From positions 1 through 15,060 of the forward strand of contig DRLZ01000278.1 in the NCBI GenBank assembly GCA_011322755.1: DNA of 15,060 nucleotides. The letters run 5' to 3'. Origin of the DNA: Crenotrichaceae bacterium. Lineage in GTDB: Bacteria; Pseudomonadota; Gammaproteobacteria; Methylococcales; DRLZ01. Made by a program: the position numbers and the translations under genes. Of this stretch, positions 1 to 6,470 are shown piece after piece (positions within the stretch are counted from its first letter, which is position 1; the number at the start of each line of letters is the position of its first letter). The notes under the pieces were generated by a model. The model ran no database searches. It was not told the DNA's origin and saw only the letters and a list, made by a program, of their open reading frames with translations.

Positions 1-352
1 CGTCATACAAATCAGAATAATCTTTTCTGGGTTGAGATGAATGAGTACCCGCTTCATACGGCACTTCAAGACCCGCCAGAGTTGCCAGCTCTTCTACTGC
101 TTCCGGAAAACTCAGACGATCATGACTGGTGAGAAAAGTAATCACATTGCCACTGGCACCGCAACCAAAACAGTAATAAAACTGTTTCTGCGGATTAACA
201 CTGAAACTGGGCGTTTTTTCGTTATGGAAAGGACACCTGGCAGTATAATTGCTGCCGGTTTTTTTAAGCGGGACTCTGGCATTAATCAGCTCAACAAGAT
301 CAATGCGAGCAACCAGATTATCGATAAAATCTTTTGGTATTTTGCCTGTCAT
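1..352 (-). CDS. dnaG: DNA primase, N-terminal part (partial)
   Basis: DnaG makes the RNA primers for lagging-strand synthesis and acts with DnaB helicase at the replication fork. The visible 117 residues begin MTGKIPKDFI and carry the CHC2 zinc-binding domain: Cys40, His43, Cys61 and Cys64, in the contexts CPFHNEKTPSF and CFGCG. These match the E. coli positions exactly. The segment VPYEAG near residue 100 marks the end of the zinc domain, and the TOPRIM catalytic core lies beyond the window. An in-frame ATG two codons upstream (ending at 358) is an alternative start. It has AGG 5 bases before it, but family alignment favours the MTGKIP start. It is the last visible gene of an rpsU-yqeY-dnaG block, and rpoD would be expected further on. 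Confidence 0.96.
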   Translation of the reverse strand, partial: MTGKIPKDFIDNLVARIDLVELINARVPLKKTGSNYTARCPFHNEKTPSFSVNPQKQFYYCFGCGASGNVITFLTSHDRLSFPEAVEELATLAGLEVPYEAGTHSSQPRKDYSDLYD

Positions 353-463
353 TTGCATCAATGCCTAATATGGCAATGCAATGGCGGACACGATGAACAC
401 GGTTATCAATAAACTCTTCGTTCTGTCAGGAGGCTGTTCGAGAACAGAGAATCTACTAGCGAA

Positions 464-913
464 TTAGCTCAGCATTGCCTTGATACGTGAGCTAACCTGA
501 GCCATATCAGCGCGACCTTGCATCAATGGTCGCAATTTTCCCATGACTTTTCCCATATCGCGCATAGACTCAGCACCAGTTTCTTTAATCGAAGCGCTGA
601 TCATCTGGTCAATTTCTGCTTCACTCAGCGCTTCAGGCAAAAATTCCTGTATCACCTGAATTTCAGCTTCTTCAACATCCGCCAGGTCTTTACGACTTGC
701 ATCGTTGTACATTTTGATTGACTCACGACGCTGCTTGAGCATTTTATCGAGAATAGCGATGATTTGATCATCATCCAGACTGATGCGCTCATCGACTTCA
801 CGCTGCTTGATTGCTGCCATCATCAGACGAATTGCACCCAATCTGGTCTTATCGCCACTTTTCATCGCGGCTTTCATTTCAGACTGAATTTTCTGTTTTA
901 AATTATCCGACAT
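464..913 (-). CDS. YqeY/GatB-domain protein
   Basis: This 149-residue protein belongs to the YqeY family, which resembles the C-terminal tRNA-binding tail of GatB, a subunit of the glutamyl-tRNA(Gln) amidotransferase. The free-standing protein has no firmly established role; a link to tRNA or translation is inferred from that homology. The sequence is almost wholly helical and charged. It shows family hallmarks: KxxMKxAMKSGDK near the start, LxAIRLMxAAIKQREVDER around residues 25-43, EFLPEALSEAEI in the middle and MGKVMGKLRPLMQGRAD near the end. Length is normal for the family. It starts 21 bp after rpsU with no strong ribosome binding site (GGAAC lies about 14 bases upstream), so it is probably translated from the same transcript as rpsU. 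Confidence 0.93.
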   Translation of the reverse strand: MSDNLKQKIQSEMKAAMKSGDKTRLGAIRLMMAAIKQREVDERISLDDDQIIAILDKMLKQRRESIKMYNDASRKDLADVEEAEIQVIQEFLPEALSEAEIDQMISASIKETGAESMRDMGKVMGKLRPLMQGRADMAQVSSRIKAMLS

Positions 914-934
914 CAGACAACAAGTTCCGGGATA

Positions 935-1168
935 TTAAGTAGACGGTCGGCCTCGTCGGAGGTTTTTTAATGCATAGCGTTCGCGTGAAAGCTTTTTTAA
1001 ATGCCTTTTTACAGCAGCGGCAGCTTTTCGTTTACGCTCTTCAGTTGGCTTCTCATAGAATTCACGACGTCTTGATTCCGATAAGACACCTGCTTTTTCG
1101 CATGAGCGTTTAAATCGTCTGATCGCAATCTCGAAAGGTTCGTTATCTCTAAGTTTAACTGAAGGCAT
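935..1168 (-). CDS. rpsU: 30S ribosomal protein S21 (bS21)
   Basis: S21 is a small basic protein of the 30S subunit, placed near the anti-Shine-Dalgarno end of 16S rRNA. The 77-residue product starts MPSVKLRDNEPFEIAIRRFK and carries the hallmark RSCEKAGVL, RRREFYEKPTEERKRK and KRHLKKLSRE segments, with a lysine- and arginine-rich C terminus. The start at 1168 is chosen because AGGAG sits 5 bases upstream and because the family begins there. An ATG 24 bases further upstream only adds residues that are absent from homologues. It is slightly longer (by about 6 residues) at the C terminus than E. coli S21. It heads the rpsU-yqeY-dnaG block. Confidence 0.97.
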   Translation of the reverse strand: MPSVKLRDNEPFEIAIRRFKRSCEKAGVLSESRRREFYEKPTEERKRKAAAAVKRHLKKLSRERYALKNLRRGRPST

Positions 1169-1200
1169 GAATTCTCCTGTAATGTAAATCAATATAGGTA

Positions 1201-1230
1201 AGCTATTATTATAGGCTATAATAATAAGCT
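1201..1230 (-). promoter_or_regulatory. AT-rich dyad and -10 element upstream of rpsU
   Basis: An almost perfect A+T inverted repeat has a left arm at 1201-1214 and a right arm at 1216-1230, differing only by one extra base. On the minus strand it contains a consensus TATAAT at 1213-1208, which would place the transcript start near 1200, about 30 bases before the rpsU start codon. The region where a -35 should lie is a run of T (minus strand) and matches TTGACA poorly. It is therefore a probable rpsU promoter with a dyad over the -10. The dyad may be an operator or simply an easily melted, cruciform-prone site. Confidence 0.4.
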
Positions 1231-1310
1231 AAAAAAAGTTAGTCAGTCATTATAGTCTATTCAGATTAGATTTCAACTCCAAACCTGACGCGACACGAGA
1301 AAGCTGCCCG

Positions 1311-1332
1311 AAAATAAAGAACCGACCAGTTC
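1311..1332 (-). terminator. Possible weak terminator after the SRAP gene
   Basis: On the minus strand, GAACTGGTCGGTTC can pair as a 5-bp stem (one G-U pair) with a GGTC loop, and it is followed by TTTATTTT. It lies about 10 bases after the stop codon of the SRAP-like gene. The stem is short, so termination may be partial. Confidence 0.33.
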
Positions 1333-1341
1333 AAGTCAAAA

Positions 1342-1752
1342 TCAACCTGTCATAATCCTTGGCCAGCGCTGGTGAATAGCGTTTTCAGCTTCTGGCTCGA
1401 CAGTAACAACGTAAATACGTTGCTCGTGATTGTTTCTTGCAATTAACCCCTGTATCCACTTTCCCGGTGTAATATCAAACCAGTGGCTAACGCCTTCTAC
1501 GTCTTTTTCCATGAATTGTGAGACAGCAATTTTTGCTGGCAGTGGAAAATAACGATCCCAGCGACCTGCATAAATTGAATCCAGACGCGCCCAACCTCCA
1601 GGTGGCAATAATCCTGATTGCTCTTTACGCCGCCCCCAGGGTAAACATTGGATCTCACCAGTTTTCAGCTTGACCGGCAATACCGCCTTAGGATTGGGGA
1701 AATAATAACGGTATTCTTCTCCATTCTCGATATAAAATACACCAGCACACAT
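1342..1752 (-). CDS. Short SRAP-family (YedK/HMCES-like) protein
   Basis: I read this 136-residue protein as a divergent, shortened member of the SOS-response-associated peptidase (SRAP) family. In YedK and HMCES, Cys2 forms a thiazolidine cross-link with abasic sites in single-stranded DNA. The sequence starts Met-Cys. LPWG (residues 37-40) aligns with the family's AxWGL element, and WARLDSI (54-60) with NARAET(V/I). FMEK (80-83, Glu82) aligns with FYEW, which holds the catalytic Glu. IHQRWP (126-131, His127) aligns with IHxRMP. Cys2, Glu and His are thus kept, but the DNA-binding Asn of NARAE is Trp54. It is far shorter than the usual ~220 residues. It starts 18 bp after the polymerase gene with AGGGCGAG just upstream, so it is the third gene of the lexA operon. 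The assignment rests on motif alignment by eye. Confidence 0.68.
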   Translation of the reverse strand: MCAGVFYIENGEEYRYYFPNPKAVLPVKLKTGEIQCLPWGRRKEQSGLLPPGGWARLDSIYAGRWDRYFPLPAKIAVSQFMEKDVEGVSHWFDITPGKWIQGLIARNNHEQRIYVVTVEPEAENAIHQRWPRIMTG

Positions 1753-1770
1753 ATCACTCGCCCTGTCTCT

Positions 1771-2991
1771 TTATATTGTCTGCCGATGACCATCGGGTTT
1801 CCAGGCTGGTGCAATCACATTGGGCATCTGTGAGCGATTAATCAGGCGTGCCGGTGACAAGGTAAATTCGCCATAGCGCGTGTTCACTCCATCCATCACC
1901 CGGTTCACACTGGCTTTTTTCTCATCATTGACCGCAAACAAGTCAAGCTGCATATTTTCAGGTTGTGGATCAAGCGCAGTCACCTGCACTTGAGAAACAC
2001 CGTATTGAGGCTTCCAGAAATCGTGCAAAAAACGCTCACACAGACCATAAATCAGCAACCCATCGTTAACCGGAATCTGCGTTCTGGATCGGGTTTTAAT
2101 CCAGCCGCCATTAGTCTTCAAGGCAATAAAATAGGTTTGCGCCTGAAGCTGGTACTTGCGTAAACGACTGCCCAGTTTTTCACTCATATGCTGAAAATAA
2201 GTTAATAACACTGATTTATCACGTGTGTTTGGTGGAATGACTTTTCCATGTCCCATACTTTTCGGCGCTGGAATATCAGTCATAACTGGCGATGGATCTT
2301 TACCCTGCGCCATTAACCAGATTCTCTGCCCAGGACTCCCAAAACGCTTAGCCAATACACTGGAGGGGATTTTTTTCATATCACCACAGCGCAATACACC
2401 TCGTTGCGCCAGAAAACCACCAATACCTTTGTTAACACCGCATAAATCAGTGACTGGTGCAGCGCTTAACATCATTTCCGCTTGCCATGGCGGGATAATC
2501 GTCAAGCCGTCCGGCTTGTTCAGTTTTGCCGCATATTTTGCAGTGGTTTTATCGCCACTGACACCAACCGAACACAGCACTCCCGAAGCCTTGAAAACTG
2601 TTTTCTTGACCCGAGCAGCAATCTGCTCCGGTGCACCAAGTAATTTCTGGCAATGCGTTACATCCAGAAACGCTTCATCCACTGAGAACACCTCAACATC
2701 AGGTGTGATATCTGTCAATGCGCGCATAATGCATGTTGAAATTGCCGCGTAACGCTCAGGTCTTGCCGGTGCCTGTATTAACTCGGGACACAACATTCTC
2801 GCCTGCTTTAAACGCATACCAGTTTTCACACCCAAGGCACGTGCTTCATATGAACTGGTAATAATCGTCGTACCCTGTACTCCATTGGTTACAGCAATTG
2901 GACAACCCTGCCACTCCAGCCTGTCCATTTGCTCAACAGATGCAAAAAATGCATTCATGTCAACCAGAATAATGACACGGGACCAGTTCAT
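1771..2991 (-). CDS. Y-family translesion DNA polymerase (DinB/UmuC type)
   Basis: This 406-residue enzyme copies past damaged bases at the replication fork. The palm carries the two metal-binding blocks: Asp11 in ILVDMNAFFASVE, with the Phe steric-gate position following, and Asp105-Glu106 in VFSVDEAFLDV. Next come SVGVSGDKTTAKYAAKLNKP (fingers and palm) and a helix-hairpin-helix-like stretch around 176-205. After the little-finger domain a clear beta-clamp-binding motif, QLDLF, stands at 348-352. The tail after it (RVMDGVNTRYGEFTLSP) recalls the UmuC C terminus, while the core is closer to DinB. It lies 12 bp after lexA with GGTGA as a possible ribosome binding site. It is therefore expected to be induced by DNA damage when the LexA protein is cleaved. 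Assignment to dinB, umuC or a third subfamily is left open. Confidence 0.93.
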   Translation of the reverse strand: MNWSRVIILVDMNAFFASVEQMDRLEWQGCPIAVTNGVQGTTIITSSYEARALGVKTGMRLKQARMLCPELIQAPARPERYAAISTCIMRALTDITPDVEVFSVDEAFLDVTHCQKLLGAPEQIAARVKKTVFKASGVLCSVGVSGDKTTAKYAAKLNKPDGLTIIPPWQAEMMLSAAPVTDLCGVNKGIGGFLAQRGVLRCGDMKKIPSSVLAKRFGSPGQRIWLMAQGKDPSPVMTDIPAPKSMGHGKVIPPNTRDKSVLLTYFQHMSEKLGSRLRKYQLQAQTYFIALKTNGGWIKTRSRTQIPVNDGLLIYGLCERFLHDFWKPQYGVSQVQVTALDPQPENMQLDLFAVNDEKKASVNRVMDGVNTRYGEFTLSPARLINRSQMPNVIAPAWKPDGHRQTI

Positions 2992-3003
2992 TTCACCAAT
3001 AAC

Positions 3004-3600
3004 TTAATGCAATGTGTTATGCCTGAACGAACCAACCATAATCCCTTGAATTTCAACCTCGTCAGCAGGATAAAACATCGATTCCATCTGGCTGTTTGCC
3101 GGCCGCAATTCAACAACACCAGTGACTCTGGGATAATAATATTTCAAGGTCGCTTCAACGTGACTGATCAAAGCAACGATAATATCCCCGTTGGCCGCTG
3201 TCTCCTGCTTGCGAATTACTACAAAATCGCCGTCAAGAATACCTGCCTCAATCATTGAATCACCACTGACTTTCAGCGCATAATTTTCAGGGCCACAAAA
3301 GCTTGTGACCAGATCAACGCTTTGTTGATCCGGAATCGCCTCAATCGGCTGACCCGCAGCAATTACGCCAAGCAACGGTATCGTTCCTTCTCTTTCCGGC
3401 TGCCCCACTGGTCGATACGCCGCTTTTCCTTCACTTTCCAGCAAAAAACCACTTGAAATCAGCTTGCGTATGTGCTTATGAACCCCGCTCTCACCTATAC
3501 CAAGAAGGCTTCCAATCTCACTCAAGGTAGGCTGGCGACCGTATTGATTAATAAATTGCTGAATTTTTTCTAACACCAACTTCTGTTTTGCTGTGAGCAT
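3004..3600 (-). CDS. lexA: LexA-type SOS repressor
   Basis: LexA represses DNA-damage genes until RecA filaments trigger its self-cleavage. The 198-residue protein begins MLTAKQKLVLEKIQQFI. Its winged helix-turn-helix spans about residues 26-50 (LSEIGSLLGIGESGVHKHIRKL). The cleavage site Ala82-Gly83 lies in VIAAGQPIEA. The catalytic Ser115 is in SGDSM, and the catalytic Lys153 is in EATLKYYYP. The start at 3600 is chosen because AAGGA lies 7 bases upstream. A longer frame to 3660 would run through the promoter and operator. The recognition helix (GESGVHKHIRKL) differs strongly from the E. coli SPNAAEEHLK version, so the operator should differ too. It heads a polymerase-SRAP operon. The genome may hold a second, canonical LexA. 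Confidence 0.95.
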   Translation of the reverse strand: MLTAKQKLVLEKIQQFINQYGRQPTLSEIGSLLGIGESGVHKHIRKLISSGFLLESEGKAAYRPVGQPEREGTIPLLGVIAAGQPIEAIPDQQSVDLVTSFCGPENYALKVSGDSMIEAGILDGDFVVIRKQETAANGDIIVALISHVEATLKYYYPRVTGVVELRPANSQMESMFYPADEVEIQGIMVGSFRHNTLH

Positions 3601-3624
3601 AATAACTTTCCTTATATTTTCCTT

Positions 3625-3642
3625 TTGTCTATTTATAGACAA
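3625..3642 (-). promoter_or_regulatory. Probable LexA operator, 18-bp palindrome
   Basis: On the minus strand the sequence TTGTCTATAAATAGACAA has perfect 8-bp arms around a 2-bp centre. It lies 25-42 bases upstream of the lexA start codon and overlaps the predicted -10 element, the usual place for an autoregulatory LexA site. It does not fit the E. coli CTGT-N8-ACAG consensus. That agrees with the unusual recognition helix of the LexA encoded here. No second copy was found in the window. Confidence 0.68.
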
Positions 3643-3660
3643 GTATAATGAAAATTGCAA
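3632..3660 (-). promoter_or_regulatory. Predicted sigma-70 promoter of the lexA operon
   Basis: On the minus strand a -35 TTGCAA (3660-3655) is separated by exactly 17 bp from a -10 TATAAA (3637-3632). This predicts a transcript start near 3625 and a leader of about 25 bases carrying the AAGGA ribosome binding site. A second TATACT box lies in the spacer but lacks a good -35. Confidence 0.55.
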
Positions 3661-3855
3661 GCAAAATCATTCAGCCAACCTGGTAACTGTACAAAAAACC
3701 GGATTCAATCCAGATGCAGAGTTCAACAGGCTATGCGACACACTTTTCACTATTCTCAGGCACGACATGCGAAAATTAAAAGTGGATAACAAGCATCAAG
3801 CATTGTTCATTTAGCACAGACCTTGTTAGGTAAAGTTGTCAGCAGGTTTTATAAC

Positions 3856-4752
3856 TCATTCCTCATTGGCTATCCCATGAGGAACATGGCCTGTAGCAAT
3901 GTGTTCACTGGCCGATTCACACCAGTGCTTTTGATCATCAAAGAAAATATCAGCGCCAAACGCACGCAAAAAAGCTGTTTTATCCATTCCGCCCAAAAAC
4001 ATGGCTTCATCAATGCGAATTCCCCAGGTGCGAAAAGTTCGAACAACACGCTCATGTGCAGGTGCGGCGCGTGCAGTCACCAATGCGGTTCGTATCGGTG
4101 ATTGATCAGGCTCAAATTGCCCTTGTATTGCTTGCAATGCTGATAAAAAAGGCTTGAATGGCCCACCTGTCAGCGGTGTTTTAGCCTGTTTCTGCTCATT
4201 TTTAGTAAATGCCGACAAGCCATGCTGCTTATAAACACGTTCGGATTCATCTGAGAACAGCACTGCGTCGCCATCAAAAGCAATGCGTAACTGTTTCGAC
4301 TGATTGGTTTCAGACGTACGACCTAAAATAGTAGCTGCAGCATAACCTGCATCAAGCGCATTTTTAACATCTTCAGAATCAGCAGACAAAAACAAATGTG
4401 CACCAAACGCAGGAACATAGCTATAAGGTGAACGGCCACTGGTAAACGCTGCCCGAGTAATATCAAGCTGATGATGTTTGATTGAATTAAAAATCCTGAG
4501 TCCGGTATCAGCGCTATTTCGAGACAGCAAAATAACCTCAACAGCTGGCGGATTCTCAACCAGACTGTTAATTGAAAGGAGTTTTTCGACTAACGGGAAA
4601 GCGACACCCGGTTCAAGAATGTCATCTTCATGTTCAATTTGATATTGGCAAAATGCAGCTTTGCCCTGCTGCTCAAAGATCTGGTGAGAAGCGTCAAGAT
4701 TAAATAGCGCACGCGATGAGATTGCTACGACAAGCTTGTTTGAATCAGTCAT
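3856..4752 (-). CDS. Cytosolic 5'-nucleotidase, NT5C1A-like family
   Basis: This 298-residue protein resembles the 5'-nucleotidase family of Pfam PF06189, related to eukaryotic cytosolic 5'-nucleotidase 1A, which releases phosphate from nucleoside monophosphates. Signs are LVVAISSRALFNLDASHQIF at the start, LLSRNSADTGLRIFNSIK (75-92) and AFTSGRSPYSYVPAFGAHLFLS (102-123). HAD-like acidic motifs follow in IAFDGDAVLFSDESE (Asp160, Asp162), then RTALVTAR (221-228), GGMDKTAFL with Lys258, and IFFDDQ (Asp272-Asp273). The start at 4752 fits the family; the frame runs further up to 4833 but without homologous residues, and neither site has a convincing ribosome binding site. No signal peptide is seen, so it is cytoplasmic. 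It stands alone, 255 bp upstream of the lexA start and in the same direction. A nucleotide-salvage role is inferred. Confidence 0.88.
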   Translation of the reverse strand: MTDSNKLVVAISSRALFNLDASHQIFEQQGKAAFCQYQIEHEDDILEPGVAFPLVEKLLSINSLVENPPAVEVILLSRNSADTGLRIFNSIKHHQLDITRAAFTSGRSPYSYVPAFGAHLFLSADSEDVKNALDAGYAAATILGRTSETNQSKQLRIAFDGDAVLFSDESERVYKQHGLSAFTKNEQKQAKTPLTGGPFKPFLSALQAIQGQFEPDQSPIRTALVTARAAPAHERVVRTFRTWGIRIDEAMFLGGMDKTAFLRAFGADIFFDDQKHWCESASEHIATGHVPHGIANEE

Positions 4753-4908
4753 GACTATGCAGTGTACACAGAACAAGGTCTCCGATACAAACGCACACCG
4801 TAACCTGTTGCCTAGTCTGGAAATTAACCACACATATGGGGCATTTGTTCAAAATTAGCTGATAGTACGCCCAACCCCATTGATTGCAGCTATCACTAAA
4901 AATCAGGA

Positions 4909-4939
4909 TTGCTCACCAGTAACATTTGCTGGTGAACAA
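4909..4939 (-). terminator. Hairpin downstream of the cytochrome c peroxidase gene
   Basis: TTGCTCACCAG (4909-4919) pairs with CTGGTGAACAA (4929-4939) with one mismatch and a 9-nt loop. It lies about 100 bases after the peroxidase stop codon, in the 289-bp gap before the 5'-nucleotidase gene. A short U run follows 8-9 bases later on the minus strand, and TTTT follows directly on the plus strand, so it could work as a weak terminator. No other structure was recognised in this gap. Confidence 0.35.
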
Positions 4940-5041
4940 TTTTCTCAACATGTTGAAGCCATGCTAATAACAGAATCAAAACAACCGTCATCTTTAGAAA
5001 AACAGTTTGACCTGCTATTAGCGATAGCATTCAAATCAATT

Positions 5042-6088
5042 TTACTGAACGTATGGAAAGGTTGTTCCCGGAGTTCCCGGCAAACGTGGCATTGTTTGTG
5101 CTGGAAATTCACCTGTTAGCGCTTCCAGAAAAGCAACAATATCCTTTACTTGTTGTTGTTTCAAAGATTGTCCCAACTGCATTTTAGCCATCACCACGAC
5201 AGCTGCCGATAGTTTATTGACTGAGCCATTATGAAAATAAGGTGCTGTCAAGGCGATATTGCGTAGTGTTGGCACCTTGAACATTGACTTGTCAGCATCA
5301 TTTTTGGTCACCTCAAAACGACCTGGATCCTTACTAAGTTTGTATTTGGCTTCAAACATTCCATTTCGATGCACAGGAAACTTCATAAAAGCACCATTAC
5401 CGTTAAATGCTGCTCCACTATGACAGCCAGCACAACCAACTTCAGCAAACGTATTCATTCCGCTAACCTGCTGCTCGGTTAATGCTGACTTGTCACCTTT
5501 GACATACTTGTCATAAGCACTGTTTGGAGTAATTAAAGTGCGTTCATAAGCAGCGATTGCTTTTGCCGCATTATCTCGTGTTACCGGGTCTTTATCCGCA
5601 CTGAATGCAGCACTAAACAACTCTGGGTATCCAGGGATTGCTTTAAGACGTTTCACGACATCATCCCAGCTTTTCATGCCCATTTCGATCGGGTTTGTAA
5701 CAGGGCCTTTTGCCTGCTCTTCCAGACTTGGCGCTCGACCATCCCAGAATTGCACTGCGCTAAATGCAGAATTCCAGACAGTTGGAGCACTGCGCCCACC
5801 AACCTGACCGTGAACACCTGCTGCAAATGGACGATTATCTTCACCACCAGCCATTACATTATGGCAGGAATTACAGGAAACCGTACCGGTTGACGAGAGC
5901 CTGGGATCCAGAAACAGAATTTGCCCCAGTTTGACTTTTTCAGATGTCGTTGGGTTATCTGCTGGCTCAGGGGCTTTTGTTGGTAATGTCTGCCAGTTTG
6001 CGGCAATAGCAAGTTGGCCAGAGCCAAACAGCATCATCGCAACACATAATATTTTATACTGAAAACTTCTATTTATTTTTGATTTCAT
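5042..6088 (-). CDS. Periplasmic di-heme cytochrome c peroxidase
   Basis: Bacterial di-heme peroxidases of the CcpA/MauG superfamily reduce hydrogen peroxide in the periplasm with electrons from small cytochromes. The 348-residue precursor has a signal peptide of about 29-30 residues (basic start, hydrophobic stretch, cleavage around AIA-A). The first heme site is CNSCH (Cys72, Cys75, His76), preceded by LGQILFLDPRLSSTGTVSC. The second is CAGCH (Cys219, Cys222, His223). RSAPTVWNSAF, FWDGRAPSLEEQA, NPIEMGM and KVPTLRNIALTAPYFHNGS are further family blocks, and Met299 or Met303 may be the axial Met of the high-potential heme. The start at 6088 is supported by GGAGGAG 4 bases upstream. It appears monocistronic and needs the Sec and cytochrome c maturation systems encoded elsewhere. 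Confidence 0.94.
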   Translation of the reverse strand: MKSKINRSFQYKILCVAMMLFGSGQLAIAANWQTLPTKAPEPADNPTTSEKVKLGQILFLDPRLSSTGTVSCNSCHNVMAGGEDNRPFAAGVHGQVGGRSAPTVWNSAFSAVQFWDGRAPSLEEQAKGPVTNPIEMGMKSWDDVVKRLKAIPGYPELFSAAFSADKDPVTRDNAAKAIAAYERTLITPNSAYDKYVKGDKSALTEQQVSGMNTFAEVGCAGCHSGAAFNGNGAFMKFPVHRNGMFEAKYKLSKDPGRFEVTKNDADKSMFKVPTLRNIALTAPYFHNGSVNKLSAAVVVMAKMQLGQSLKQQQVKDIVAFLEALTGEFPAQTMPRLPGTPGTTFPYVQ

Positions 6089-6141
6089 CTTACTCCTCCA
6101 CATAGATCACTTCGATCAACAAAACCGGAATTGTCCTGGTG

Positions 6142-6147
6142 ATTATA
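6142..6147 (-). promoter_or_regulatory. Candidate -10 box for the peroxidase gene
   Basis: A perfect TATAAT on the minus strand lies 54 bp upstream of the peroxidase start codon. The best -35 options (TTTTGC or TTTGCT) match TTGACA poorly, which suggests that an activator may help, but no clear FNR or OxyR site was recognised. Confidence 0.35.
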
Positions 6148-6389
6148 GTAAAGGATTATTGACAGCAAAAGCTATCTTCAAATGTGTTGAACTCAAAAAA
6201 ATTGCAAAACCAGACAAACGAAACAAAGCAAGCAACAGCAATTCATTTTGAAAACCAGCCAAATGTAGCCTGGCAAGAGGTGGTGGACAAAAATAACAAA
6301 TTAAGCATATGCAGAATTTTGCTAAGAATCTGTTTAAACCACCTCGTGTTAATTGGGTAATTTTTTCTAAAATTTGGTTTGCAAGTAGC

Positions 6390-6418
6390 AAAAAAAGAGC
6401 CGTCCTGAAGACGACTCT
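6390..6418 (-). terminator. Rho-independent terminator of the fimV-like gene
   Basis: Read on the minus strand, AGAGTCGTC pairs with GACGGCTCT (9 bp, one G-U pair) around a 5-base loop and is followed by seven U. It begins about 50 bases after the stop codon of the FimV-like gene, as expected for an intrinsic terminator. Confidence 0.88.
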
Positions 6419-6470
6419 CTGTTGTTACAATGATACCTGGTAACTCAGTGAATCACTGTAATGTGACTGG

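Larger units (their letters stand above)
6089..6470. other. Intergenic region between fimV-like gene and peroxidase gene
   Basis: This 382-bp gap holds no convincing gene. From the right it contains the fimV terminator, then an A+T-rich stretch with an 8-bp inverted repeat (GAGGTGGT at 6277-6284, ACCACCTC at 6338-6345, 53 bp apart). A consensus minus-strand -10 TATAAT stands at 6147-6142, about 54 bp before the peroxidase start, with only weak -35 candidates 16-17 bp further up. The peroxidase ribosome binding site lies at 6093-6099. An 82-codon open frame inside lacks any recognisable family and is treated as chance. Confidence 0.5.

Noticed and set aside
41..412. Plus-strand open frame of 123 codons
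   Set aside because: It is antisense to dnaG, which is certain from its zinc motif.
935..1192. Longer S21 starting at 1192
   Set aside because: AGGAG at 1174-1178 and family alignment place the start at 1168.
2225..2752. Plus-strand open frame of 175 codons
   Set aside because: It is antisense to the polymerase gene and shows no family resemblance.
3004..3660. Longer LexA starting at 3660
   Set aside because: The extra 20 residues cover the promoter and palindrome and are not part of the LexA family; the ribosome binding site supports 3600.
3856..4833. Longer nucleotidase starting at 4833
   Set aside because: The added residues do not resemble the family, whose N terminus fits MTDSNKLVVAISSRALF.
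6105..6117. FNR-like site upstream of the peroxidase
   Set aside because: The right half does not match ATCAA; only one half fits.
6143..6391. 82-codon minus-strand open frame between the fimV-like and peroxidase genes
   Set aside because: No recognisable family; it overlaps the fimV terminator and the peroxidase -10 box, and has low-complexity hydrophobic composition typical of A+T-rich spacer.
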